Part shown: piece by piece, positions 18,151 to 26,494 of the stretch
Numbering within the stretch: the stretch's first letter is position 1
Layout of the letters: each line of letters begins with the position of its first letter
NCBI GenBank assembly: GCA_900544905.1
Contig: UQXF01000003.1
Coordinates: 1-64,000 of the forward strand
Origin: an uncultured Clostridium sp.
GTDB taxonomy: Bacteria; Bacillota; Clostridia; Lachnospirales; Lachnospiraceae
Direction of reading: 5' to 3'
DNA: 64,000 bases
Translations under genes and position numbers: made by a program
Notes under the pieces: model-generated
The model's database searches: none
What the model saw: the letters and a program-made list of their open reading frames with translations, nothing else
Told to the model about the DNA's origin: nothing

Positions 18151-18205
18151 AAGTGCCGAATCCGGCATGTATGAGTTCTCCCATATCATATCGAATTCGA
18201 CACTT
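18151..18205. repeat. Long imperfect hairpin between hisC and the DUF5688 gene
   Basis: AAGTGCCGAATCCG (18151-18164) pairs with CGAATTCGACACTT (18192-18205) at 12 of 14 positions around a 27-base loop. No T-run follows on either strand. It could be a weak terminator for hisC or a protein-binding site. Confidence 0.5.
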
Positions 18206-18266
18206 ATAGTCAAGCAGGGTTTTCCATATACTTCTAACAAAAGTAAAAGGCACAGGAAATGCTATA

Positions 18267-19313
18267 TCACACAAGCCTTTCCAAAAATTTTACAAAGGTT
18301 CTCATCTCCTCATCTGTTCCAATGGAAATACGGAGATAATTATTAATTCTTGGCTTATCAAAATAGCGGACATATATTTTCTGTTCTTTTGCTTTTTCAA
18401 AGATTTCCCTTGCAGGAATTGTTTTATGGCTTGCAAACACAAAATTAGAGCTTGATTTCGGATAGGTAAAGCCCAGCCTGGTAAGCTCTTTTTCAAACCA
18501 CTCCCTGGTTGCCACTACCTTTTCCACTGTCTCTCTAAAATAGACATCATCCTTCATGCTGGCAGTACCCATCACAATAGAAGGATAATTCATTGTATAG
18601 GAATTAAAGCTGAATTTCACATCATTTAATGCCTTAATCAAAGCTTCATTACCCATGGCATATCCGATTCGCAATCCAGCCATGGAACGGGACTTGGAAA
18701 ATGTACGCACTACCAAAAGATTATCATAATCCTTTAGTAAAGCTAATGCCGATTCGCCGCCAAAATCTATATATGCCTCATCTACAATTACAACCACATC
18801 CCGGTTGGAATCTAACACATCCCTGATAAAGGAAAGCTCCACTGCCAGTCCGGTGGGTGCGTTTGGATTCGGAAAAACCACTCCTCCGTTCTCCCCATAA
18901 TAATCCTCTGCCACAAGACAGAAATTGTCATCCAGTGCCTTCGTCTCATATGGAATACGGAACAAGTCCGCCCATACATCATAGAAGCTGTATGTAATAT
19001 CCGGGAACAGGATTGGTTTATCGGAATTAAAAAATGTCAAAAACGACATGGCAAGCACATCATCCGAGCCGACCCCTGCAAACACCTGGTTCCGGTTAAG
19101 ACCATGATACCGGGCTATCGCTTCTACCAAATCCTTTGCCTCCGGGTCCGGATAAAAACGCAGGCGGTCCAGCTCCTGCTTTGCCGCCATCACCTTCGGA
19201 GAAGGCGGATACGGATTCTCATTGGTGTTCAACTTGATGACATCCTTTTCCTTCGGCTGCTCCCCCGGTGTATATGGTACTACTTTTCGTATATTTTTCT
19301 CCCATGCTTTCAT
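18267..19313 (-). CDS. hisC: Histidinol-phosphate aminotransferase
   Basis: PLP enzyme of fold type I, 348 residues. IKLNTNENPYPPSP at the N-terminus, FPNPNAPTG, the PLP-anchoring VDEAYIDFGG, the Schiff-base Lys in TFSKSRSMAGLRIGY and the C-terminal NNYLRISIGT are all HisC hallmarks. It is not next to other his genes, so a related aminotransferase activity cannot be fully ruled out. The start has GAGAGGC upstream. It marks the last conserved gene before the accessory region. Confidence 0.92.
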   Translation of the reverse strand: MKAWEKNIRKVVPYTPGEQPKEKDVIKLNTNENPYPPSPKVMAAKQELDRLRFYPDPEAKDLVEAIARYHGLNRNQVFAGVGSDDVLAMSFLTFFNSDKPILFPDITYSFYDVWADLFRIPYETKALDDNFCLVAEDYYGENGGVVFPNPNAPTGLAVELSFIRDVLDSNRDVVVIVDEAYIDFGGESALALLKDYDNLLVVRTFSKSRSMAGLRIGYAMGNEALIKALNDVKFSFNSYTMNYPSIVMGTASMKDDVYFRETVEKVVATREWFEKELTRLGFTYPKSSSNFVFASHKTIPAREIFEKAKEQKIYVRYFDKPRINNYLRISIGTDEEMRTFVKFLERLV

Positions 19314-19476
19314 ATATACTGCCTCTCTTGTTCTTTGTCATAGAGTGCTTTATGTTATTTTGTAGCATTCTATTTTATCTGTATGCTTTACACAAAGCAC
19401 AAAATGATTATAGTGCAAAGCCTGTCATTTTGCAATAAATGGATAAACAACTTTATATATTTTGTCCTTATATCTT

Positions 19477-19514
19477 TAATTTTAATTCCCCCGAATTCGG
19501 GGGAATTAAAATTA
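19477..19514. terminator. Perfect 38-bp palindrome, bidirectional terminator
   Basis: The entire segment equals its own reverse complement; the core is CCCCCGAATTCGGGGG with AT-rich arms (TAATTTTAATT and its complement). The KilA-N stop codon lies within it (19512-19514). GC stem plus flanking A and T runs fit a rho-independent terminator that works in both directions. Confidence 0.7.
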
Positions 19515-20321
19515 TTTCAAATACGAATGCTCCTTTTGTTCCTCCAAAACCATCATTTGATGTATCGCAATTTTATTTAATTTCACTAACCTTTCTTTTT
19601 GTGGAATTCCGTCACGAATTAATACAGCATTAATATTCTCCATATTGGATAAGCAAATCAACTCATTAATAGATGCATAATCCCTAATATTTCCCTTTTT
19701 TTCTGGATTTTCATCTCTCCATTGCTTTGCCGTCTTTCCAAATAACGCCATATTCAACACATCTGCTTCCGATGCATATACAACAGATGTCTGCTGAACT
19801 GTTAATTCTTTAGGAATCAGATTTTCTTTTATTGCATCTGTATGTATATGATAATTAATCTTTGCTAATTCTCTTTTAGCATTCCAGCCAAGTTGTATAC
19901 GTTCTTCTTCCTTTAACCTTTCAAATTCCTTTATCAAATACAATTTAAATTTAGGAGATACCCAGCTTGCAAACTCAAACGCAATGTCCTTATATGCATA
20001 TGTACCACCATATCGACCAGCCTTTGCAATAATTCCTTTTGAATTGGTTCTTTTTACCCACTGCTTTACAGACATTACAAATCTATTTAATCCAGCCTCT
20101 TGCATAATGTTACAATATTCATCATAATCAAACTGTTCATTATACAATTCCTCCCAGATACCAAGAAACTCGATTGTATTTTTGTTTCTTAACCACTTTT
20201 CTATTAAAACATATCCGTTCTCTATATTTCTTACCATATCTGTTAGCGAAATATAATCATCCTCTTCAAATTTCAGTACCTGTATTTCTGTATCATTTAC
20301 AAATAGCCTTCCCATATGCAT
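19512..20321 (-). CDS. KilA-N domain protein
   Basis: Protein of 269 residues. The N-terminal half is a KilA-N DNA-binding domain: EEDDYISLTDMVRNIENG, IEKWLRNKNTIEFLGIWEEL, then KGIIAKAGRYGGTYAYKDIAFEFASWVSP condensed (the GGTYAHxDIAxxFAxWxSPxF pattern with Tyr for His). The C-terminal half is helical and ends in KEHSYLK. Such proteins are typical of phages and mobile elements. The start ATG is four bases from GGAGG; an ATG two codons later (20315) is equally possible. It is AT-rich compared with hisC and lies just outside the prfA-repeat island, so it may be an older insertion at the same site. Confidence 0.85.
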   Translation of the reverse strand: MHMGRLFVNDTEIQVLKFEEDDYISLTDMVRNIENGYVLIEKWLRNKNTIEFLGIWEELYNEQFDYDEYCNIMQEAGLNRFVMSVKQWVKRTNSKGIIAKAGRYGGTYAYKDIAFEFASWVSPKFKLYLIKEFERLKEEERIQLGWNAKRELAKINYHIHTDAIKENLIPKELTVQQTSVVYASEADVLNMALFGKTAKQWRDENPEKKGNIRDYASINELICLSNMENINAVLIRDGIPQKERLVKLNKIAIHQMMVLEEQKEHSYLK

Positions 20322-20535
20322 CGCACCTCCAAACTTATGTTCTTTATATAATATATCATATATATCATTTTAACGCAAGAACGTTTGTTCTATTTCTAAA
20401 TACTTTCTATTCATTAAAATCCTTCTGTTATACATTATTCTGCTTTTTTACAAACACTTCCTAATTTTTCAGTTGATACTCTATATTTTTTCACACACTC
20501 CCCTGCAAACTCCACCTATATCTCTACGCAAAAAA

Positions 20536-20564
20536 TGCCCTATATCAGTCACTTAAACCGATAT
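20536..20564 (-). terminator. Rho-independent terminator, probably the original prfA terminator
   Basis: CCTATATC and GATATAGG pair around a 13-base loop; read on the minus strand the stem is followed by CATTTTTTGCG. It stands about 60 bases downstream of the displaced prfA 3'-end copy, where the terminator of the uninterrupted gene would be. Confidence 0.55.
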
Positions 20565-20621
20565 AGGACAACTCATTCCTTATCTCACTTATTCATTTTT
20601 CCAGTCCACCAAAAATCTGTC

Positions 20622-20664
20622 TTTATTACTCCTCATTCACCTTCGCCAGCTTCGCCGCCTGGTC
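20622..20664. repeat. Direct repeat of prfA 3' end, left end of island (attachment-site-like)
   Basis: Identical to 27702-27744 at 42 of 43 positions (C20640 versus T27720). On the minus strand it reads as the last 12 codons and stop of prf[13 protein letters not shown], with Val for Met. It is a cut-off fragment with no gene ahead of it, as expected for the displaced end of an integration target. Confidence 0.85.
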
Positions 20665-20682
20665 ACTTGCATGAAACAATGA

Positions 20683-20749
20683 CCTCTTTATATTAGGCTC
20701 GGAACATATACCTCTTTAAACAAACAGTCTCGAAGCATATGCCTCTTTA
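20683..20749. repeat. Short degenerate direct repeats near the left island end
   Basis: CCTCTTTA occurs at 20683, 20711 and 20742. The longer units 20695-20718 and 20726-20749 (CTCGRARCATATRCCTCTTTA pattern) repeat with a 31-base period. They are 20-85 bases inside the island end and could be recombinase or regulator sites. Confidence 0.45.
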
Positions 20750-20774
20750 TATATGTCTTATTATCAATGCCTCA

Positions 20775-21085
20775 TCATTTTAATTCCGAGACCTTACAAT
20801 TCTGTACCCACTCTGAACACAAATCTCCCTTATCATTCTTCCAAGTTATTTCAATCCATTTTTTAACTTATCAGACAACATTACAACTTGTCCAATATAC
20901 AAATGACCTGTAACCTTTGAAGAACAATTAGGCTTTATTCGTGGCATTACGTTATTCTGATTAATTATTCGATACCCCATTTGGTTCATGAACTCAACAT
21001 CCACGCCTAAATCTATAGTATAATTATTGTTCACTTCAACAATACTATTATATGGATTATTTGTTACTGAAAGTTTACCAATATC
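20775..21085 (-). pseudogene. Decayed SH3-like C-terminal tail
   Basis: The reading frame of the gene at 21086-21673 continues in phase past its TGA and encodes about 80 more residues with protein-like character (NPYNSIVEVNNNYTIDLG ... VTGHLYIGQVVMLSDK). It then breaks at a run of six A (minus strand, 20859-20864); one added A restores a frame reading WIEITWKNDKGDLCSEWV up to a stop at 20775-20777. Together this looks like an SH3-like domain. No proper start codon or ribosome site is present; the only in-frame start is GTG at 21034, which would give 62 residues. It is best read as the remnant of a longer gene whose front is lost. Confidence 0.5.
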
Positions 21086-21673
21086 TCAATAACTTTTCGG
21101 GAAATATTCTTTACCTAACTGCCAGAGATATCTGTCCAAATCTTTCAACCCATATTCTGCTATACCATAATAATCTGCAAAGCTGAGTAATATCTCTTTG
21201 AAACGTGGATAATTTTTTAAATCAGCCAACTTAAACTTATCAAACATATCCTTTTTTCTGAAATATACCAATACTTTCTCGACATAACTATCGTATATTG
21301 GAAATTCATCTTGGTTATGATGTGAACAATACTTCGATGCAAACGAATAAAAGCATTTTTTCTTTCCTGCTATTTCCACATCAGCTATCTCTGCCACTAA
21401 AGAAGAATCTCCACACCTTAACCTCGCATCTATATTCAACGACTGAATATACTTTGCAACAGGAAATATTGAGAAGATTTTTGTATTGTAGAAATCATTC
21501 AGTGTACTCGCTTTAATAAGTATATCTTCTGTCTCTGTATTATTGGGTAACACAACCTTAAATAATTTATCCAGACTACTCTCCTGTAGCACATAGTTTT
21601 CAAGTGAATCCCATAAATCTAAATACTTCTGTACTTCCTCATTACAAGGTTGCGGTATATTAATTATATCCAT
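21086..21673 (-). CDS. HhH-GPD-like hypothetical protein of the island operon
   Basis: Protein of 195 residues, all helical and without signal peptide. The segment KCFYSFASKYCSHHNQDEFP followed by IYDSYVEKVL resembles the core of the 8-oxoguanine glycosylase-like / HhH-GPD fold seen in small uncharacterised proteins near restriction systems, and the end LDRYLWQLGKEYFPKSY looks like a natural C-terminus. A catalytic Lys-Asp pair cannot be assigned, so base-excision activity is not claimed. The ATG follows AGGAG and GAAGG sites and begins 24 bases after the putative nuclease gene, so it is the last intact gene of the operon. The function is unknown; a DNA-binding or damage-sensing part of the R-M-like system is inference. 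Confidence 0.6.
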   Translation of the reverse strand: MDIINIPQPCNEEVQKYLDLWDSLENYVLQESSLDKLFKVVLPNNTETEDILIKASTLNDFYNTKIFSIFPVAKYIQSLNIDARLRCGDSSLVAEIADVEIAGKKKCFYSFASKYCSHHNQDEFPIYDSYVEKVLVYFRKKDMFDKFKLADLKNYPRFKEILLSFADYYGIAEYGLKDLDRYLWQLGKEYFPKSY

Positions 21674-21697
21674 CCTTCGTATTTCTCCTACACCAAA

Positions 21698-22483
21698 TCA
21701 ACTGCCATAACATATGACTACATCTTCAATTTGCTTAATTATATCCTCACCAATATCTGCCACCTCTACAGTGTAAACAACATTTAATCGGGGATTAAAT
21801 ATCCCCACTCTGTTAATCCCTTTAAATATGTCTTTCTCAGAATGTTGTCCCATTATCCAATACATGAGAATCTGAAGTGTATACTTTGGTGACGGAGCTT
21901 TACTTAGAACCTTGAAGTCCCATAATGTATCCTCCGTAAGGAAATCTCCATCGCCAAAATCAACTGTTTTCGTGTAGCCAGCAGTCTCAAATGTAAAACC
22001 ATCAACTGTCACAGGTCCAAACTTTTCAAAAAACTCAATACTTCTTTCCACCATAATTCTTATGTTGGAAATCGTGCTAGAATCCGGTTCTGTGTCAGCT
22101 TCACTTAATGAATCTAATGCATATCTTGTATTACGAAGCCATACATCATAGGTTACCAATTTACAGGCACATATAATCGAATCATCATCTACCCCCTTTA
22201 TGTGCCTCAATAAAACAAATGACTTCGCTCTAGAATCTGTAACGCCAAACTTCTCAGCTATTTTTGCACCCTTCAAAGAAATAGCAAATGCCTCTTTTAC
22301 AGGTGTACCTGACATAAACCTTGATAAGTAATCAACAGCCATACCAATAACACTTGGATGAAGATTTTCACTATCCTTCAGGATTCTACCATCTGCTATC
22401 TTTGCAATATTCATTTTTGATAAAGGTAGATATCCACCTGTAGGTTGCTTAATCTCTGTAATTCTTTGTGTTACTGATGACAT
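21698..22483 (-). CDS. Putative PD-(D/E)XK nuclease of the island operon
   Basis: Protein of 261 residues. The stretch from residue 174 to 210 has the PD-(D/E)XK layout: GDGD (177-180), hydrophobic strand, WDFK (188-191), then a helix with QILMYWIMG (204-212), as in RecB-like nucleases where the Gln-Tyr helix follows the catalytic Lys. The N-terminal 150 residues are helical. It starts five bases after the stop codon of the large helicase-methylase gene, with GGAG overlapping that end, so it is translationally coupled. It could supply or support the DNA cleavage activity of the system. The nuclease call rests on motif reading only. Confidence 0.6.
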   Translation of the reverse strand: MSSVTQRITEIKQPTGGYLPLSKMNIAKIADGRILKDSENLHPSVIGMAVDYLSRFMSGTPVKEAFAISLKGAKIAEKFGVTDSRAKSFVLLRHIKGVDDDSIICACKLVTYDVWLRNTRYALDSLSEADTEPDSSTISNIRIMVERSIEFFEKFGPVTVDGFTFETAGYTKTVDFGDGDFLTEDTLWDFKVLSKAPSPKYTLQILMYWIMGQHSEKDIFKGINRVGIFNPRLNVVYTVEVADIGEDIIKQIEDVVICYGS

Positions 22484-22488
22484 AAAAT

Positions 22489-25400
22489 TTACTCCATAGG
22501 TTTTATCATTTTTTCTATAAATGTTACTTCTGTATCAGACAATGAAAAATACTCATACAAATCTTTATCCAACCATCTTCTAGAAAAATCAAGCACTGGA
22601 ACAAATACAAATGTTTTTGAAGTTGCATCTTGACTTGCTTTTGCTAAACTATGCATGAATCTAGCAAATTTAGTTCTCATATAAGTGGATAAATTTCTAC
22701 ATTTTATTTCATCCAAATTCTTATCTGCACCAATTGCAATATATGCCTCAGTACATACCATTCCTGGCTTTCCAATAAATGTATTTAAATTATCATCATT
22801 CAACTCAGTACCTATATTATTCGCTCTAGGCATGAACACTTTCCATGTATCTACCCATTCCATATGCGTCTCAATACTATCTTTCCTAATATAACCTAAT
22901 TGCAATCCTTTTCCTATACACTCAACACAATGTTCTGTATTCTTAATCCCACTAAATTCCTCACTCTTTGAAAAAGAACTATCAATACCAAATGGTCTAC
23001 GAGGAGATATCCATGTATCCAATGATTCTCCTATTTTAGATTTTACTTTTTGTATAATTAATATTGCCTCATTAAATCTAATAAATACATCAGCACCCTC
23101 AACCTTCAATGGACGCATAACATCACTTATAATATTTCCTTTATCGCTAGTAACTATATGCACTAAATCTAACATATTATTGTACTTTAAGTCCCATAAG
23201 AAATAACACACCCCCCCTCTAATATTTGTATTTGGAAATATATACTCAGGCGCTAAACAATCATTTAAAGTCCTAATATGCTTGTCATCTAGCATTTTAT
23301 CTCTAAATGCATCTAACCCTTTTCCTCCTGCATACCATCTTGTAGGGATAATAAACGAAAGATAATTAGGTGAAATCGACTTACTTGTCTCAACAAAATT
23401 ATTGTATATTGGTTTTGCACTTGCTTGGGCTCCTGAATCCATTTGCATATAAGGCGGATTGCCTACAATCGCATCAAAATGCATAGTCTTATTTCCTTTC
23501 TTCCAATAACTTTCCTTGGTTACCTTGTCAACGAACAACTGCGGCTTATTTGCCATCGTATTTATTAAATCATCGAAGTAATGTGCATTAATCTTCTGAG
23601 AATAATATCCCACCAAAGTTCTCTTGGTTATAGTCTTTGCCATCGGCGTTTTACATACAACATAAATATTATCTCTTACTGTCTCAAACCAGATATCTCT
23701 TTGTTTTTTCAATATAAGCTCTTTCTCATCAATACCCTGACACTTTGCCCTAAACACGCTATAAGTAACATACAAAGGATACAAACCTGTCTTTGAATTG
23801 ATTTCCAATATTCTCGTGTCACGCTTGAAAAATACATCTTGCGTAACATCACCTTGGTCTACAAACCTCGGTGTATCAGGCATTTCGTCATCCTTATGAC
23901 TTTCACTATAGAAGTCCCAACCGCCAAGACAATCACTCATATGCATATTTACCACTCGCCAAGGTGTAAGGACTGTCTCCTTATCAGGGTTCTTGAAATA
24001 TTTGAAAAGTCCAGCTATTTTCTGCACACGCTCAGTAGGGCTTAAAGTGTCTGCTTCTTTTGCTACATTTCTTATTCTTCGACCTGCGGCTATAAATACA
24101 TCTTCATCATAATACTTCTTAAACTCCCTAAACTTATCCTTGGTTACACCATCTGGCATGAACTCTTCCCAAGATGAATCATCAACCATGTCTACAAATT
24201 TATCCAAAGTAATCTCTTCCTCGTAAGGGATTTCTGCACCATAAATAAGCAATGGCATTCTTATAGAGATACCTCTGAGAATGGATATAGCATCGTTACG
24301 CAACTTCTTCAACTGCCTAAGTTCTTCAAGCCTTGCCTTCTCCTCTGGAGAAAGCTCTTTCTTAGGCCTCTTCTTCAACTTTTCAGTTTCCTCATATTCT
24401 TCCTTTGTAAGCCCCTGTTCATTAACAATTATATCATTTGCTTTCGGTGCTGCCTTTGATGTACCAATGATTCCTTTCAATTCGTCGAACTTCTGGATAT
24501 CCACATCATCCAGCATGAACAACTCATCACTATACAAATTGCTATCATCAAAACCATTTCTAACAACCTTATCAGCGTAAGCTCGTTTTAACTGTTGTAA
24601 TAGCCTATTAGCACTATATTCCTTCATTTCTGAACCTTCTATGGCTATCACAGGACAATAATTCAGAAACTTACCCAGCACTCGCTTATCCTCTGAATTA
24701 CGTTTACCAGCCTTTGCTGATATTGAAACTGCTTCTGATACCATTTTTAAAGTTCTATCGGGAGCAAAATCAAATACATAACTTACATCTTTTATCTTAC
24801 CATTTATATTACATGGTGACTGAACCCTAAAAATTGTCTGAAGATAATTTGCAGCAGATGTTGAAAATGAACCAGCTAACATGAATACCCCTGTCCATTC
24901 TCGAACAGTTACTCCCGTTGTAAGTTTGCCACAAGATAAGGTTATTGTATAATTATCTTCTCCTGCATTTTTTATTGCAGTCTTTACCTTGCTTAATGCT
25001 TCTTCTGGTTTTTCTTCCTCATCACCATTGCCAGCAACATTTACAATATCAAACATACCATTACCAAACAAAGTACGCTCTATCATCAACTTCTTCAAGG
25101 CTCTGGCTTCTTTTACCCCTGGCACTATCCAAAGTGTATGCTTAAACAAATTACGATACTCTTCAGTAGAATATGGGTACATACTCTTGTCGTCTGGGTT
25201 TGTTAGCATATTCAAAAAACTTAGCACATCAAACTCATGGACAAAATCACCCACCTTGGCATACGCTGGCATATTGGCGTGGTCAATTTCATAATCACCT
25301 GTCCACGTTCTAAAAAACTCATGGAAATTGAATGCCTTATCTTCAAATGCAATATAGTCTCTATTGTGTAAAATCTGACCAAGGTCATAAGTGTATATAC

Positions 25401-26493
25401 GAAGCTCTGGTAACTCCTCATAAGGATTAGAATCACCAAAGTGGTTCTTATCCCATTCTGACTTACACTCTTGCTCCATAATATAATCCCAAGTGTATAT
25501 GGCATCTTCCTCATAGCCATCTAGGATATTAAATGGTGTACCAGATAACGCTAATAATTTTGTATTGTTTCCATCCTTTAATACTGCCCTTACAGTATCT
25601 TCACCTAAAAGAGTTGTCGTTCCCTCATGAGCTTCATCCACAATTACGCAATCCCAAACGGTCTTGAATATAATGTCATTCTTGTCAAATTTACCACCAA
25701 CCTGAGAAGAACCTCTCAAATCTTGAACAGAAGCAAAATATACAAAATTCTTCTCAGTATTCAGCAACTGCTCGACTGTATATCCATTAGCCTTTGAGCC
25801 ATATATGAAATTAGAACTACCCCTGAATATCTTTGTAAAATCTTCATACCAACCCTCATTAACTACAGGTCTGTGGGTAAGAATAATGGTTTTATGAAAA
25901 TTCATTTGCCTTACAACTTCCAATGCACAAATGGTCTTACCAAAACGCATCTTTGCATTCCAAAGCATTCTATAGGACTTCTTGAACTGTTTGATTGTTC
26001 TCTTTATAGCCTCTTCCTGTTCAGGTCTAAATATAATTGGAGCATGAGAAACGACCTCCGTATTGCTCAAATTTGATGCATTATTTTTAACTGCTGAAAT
26101 AGCTTTCTCAGCAGTCTGCAAATCTATATCAAACCACTCTTTTCCTGTGGTTTCATCAATCGTTGAATTTTTTATGCCTGAGTTTTTCAACACCGTATGG
26201 ACATCATAATCTCTAAATGCCTTAAGCTGTACTTGTCCACCTTCTTTTACAGTTCTAACTGCTAACTCAGTATGAAGCAACTTAGGCGTTACTCCAGCAG
26301 TATTTGTATATGCCTTGATTCTATCTAATGCTGCTTGATTTAGCTCTCTACTATTTGGAGCAAGACATTCAATCGTTTTTGTTGTATGAAGTGTAGCATC
26401 TCCAATCTTTACCTTACCTTTATGCTTCTCATCATTAATTTCAAAAACATAGATTACCTTATAATCAAATGCATTCTTAAACTCTTTCTCCAT
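22489..26493 (-). CDS. GIY-YIG-like / SF2 helicase / N6-adenine methyltransferase fusion (Type ISP-like restriction enzyme)
   Basis: Giant protein of 1334 residues. The N-terminus (about 10-80) has YKVIYVFEIN and KVKIGDAT, a GIY-YIG-like (T5orf172/MUG113 type) pattern. Helicase core: Walker A NAKMRFGKT at 179-187, DEAH at 286-289, motif III SGTP at 317-320, motif VI-like TIFRVQSP near 565. A charged linker at about 690-740 (KKELSPEEKARLEELRQLKK) follows. Methyltransferase: motif X VLTPW near 840, motif I LEINSKTGLYPLY near 895, and catalytic NPPY at 1012-1015; the last 250 residues would be target recognition. The order matches single-chain Type ISP enzymes such as LlaGI and LlaBIII, but those carry an Mrr-type nuclease in front. 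ATG at 26493 follows GAGGGG; it starts one base past the stop codon of the preceding gene. Confidence 0.85.
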   Translation of the reverse strand: MEKEFKNAFDYKVIYVFEINDEKHKGKVKIGDATLHTTKTIECLAPNSRELNQAALDRIKAYTNTAGVTPKLLHTELAVRTVKEGGQVQLKAFRDYDVHTVLKNSGIKNSTIDETTGKEWFDIDLQTAEKAISAVKNNASNLSNTEVVSHAPIIFRPEQEEAIKRTIKQFKKSYRMLWNAKMRFGKTICALEVVRQMNFHKTIILTHRPVVNEGWYEDFTKIFRGSSNFIYGSKANGYTVEQLLNTEKNFVYFASVQDLRGSSQVGGKFDKNDIIFKTVWDCVIVDEAHEGTTTLLGEDTVRAVLKDGNNTKLLALSGTPFNILDGYEEDAIYTWDYIMEQECKSEWDKNHFGDSNPYEELPELRIYTYDLGQILHNRDYIAFEDKAFNFHEFFRTWTGDYEIDHANMPAYAKVGDFVHEFDVLSFLNMLTNPDDKSMYPYSTEEYRNLFKHTLWIVPGVKEARALKKLMIERTLFGNGMFDIVNVAGNGDEEEKPEEALSKVKTAIKNAGEDNYTITLSCGKLTTGVTVREWTGVFMLAGSFSTSAANYLQTIFRVQSPCNINGKIKDVSYVFDFAPDRTLKMVSEAVSISAKAGKRNSEDKRVLGKFLNYCPVIAIEGSEMKEYSANRLLQQLKRAYADKVVRNGFDDSNLYSDELFMLDDVDIQKFDELKGIIGTSKAAPKANDIIVNEQGLTKEEYEETEKLKKRPKKELSPEEKARLEELRQLKKLRNDAISILRGISIRMPLLIYGAEIPYEEEITLDKFVDMVDDSSWEEFMPDGVTKDKFREFKKYYDEDVFIAAGRRIRNVAKEADTLSPTERVQKIAGLFKYFKNPDKETVLTPWRVVNMHMSDCLGGWDFYSESHKDDEMPDTPRFVDQGDVTQDVFFKRDTRILEINSKTGLYPLYVTYSVFRAKCQGIDEKELILKKQRDIWFETVRDNIYVVCKTPMAKTITKRTLVGYYSQKINAHYFDDLINTMANKPQLFVDKVTKESYWKKGNKTMHFDAIVGNPPYMQMDSGAQASAKPIYNNFVETSKSISPNYLSFIIPTRWYAGGKGLDAFRDKMLDDKHIRTLNDCLAPEYIFPNTNIRGGVCYFLWDLKYNNMLDLVHIVTSDKGNIISDVMRPLKVEGADVFIRFNEAILIIQKVKSKIGESLDTWISPRRPFGIDSSFSKSEEFSGIKNTEHCVECIGKGLQLGYIRKDSIETHMEWVDTWKVFMPRANNIGTELNDDNLNTFIGKPGMVCTEAYIAIGADKNLDEIKCRNLSTYMRTKFARFMHSLAKASQDATSKTFVFVPVLDFSRRWLDKDLYEYFSLSDTEVTFIEKMIKPME

Positions 26494-26494
26494 A

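Larger units (their letters stand above)
20322..20845. other. Intergenic stretch with island left end
   Basis: A 524-base stretch without an intact gene. It holds a terminator-like hairpin (20536-20564), the prfA 3'-end repeat (20622-20664), short degenerate repeats (20683-20749) and the frameshifted tail of the SH3-like remnant (20775-20845). The part from 20322 to 20530 is AT-rich and shows nothing else. Confidence 0.6.

Noticed and set aside
19512..20321. KilA-N gene as part of an integrated phage
   Set aside because: No other phage genes (capsid, terminase, integrase) occur nearby; it is a lone accessory gene outside the prfA repeats.
20859..20864. Programmed -1 frameshift at the six-A run
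   Set aside because: The slippery sequence is plausible, but upstream there is no intact gene to be shifted, so simple decay is the more economical reading.
20846..21034. Separate 62-residue gene starting with GTG at 21034
   Set aside because: There is no ribosome site, the similar-looking sequence continues upstream of the GTG and downstream in another frame, so a decayed tail fits better.
21086..21088. Programmed stop read-through or selenocysteine at TGA joining the HhH-GPD-like protein to the SH3-like tail
   Set aside because: No SECIS-like stem was seen and the tail needs a further frameshift; the 195-residue product already ends like a complete protein.
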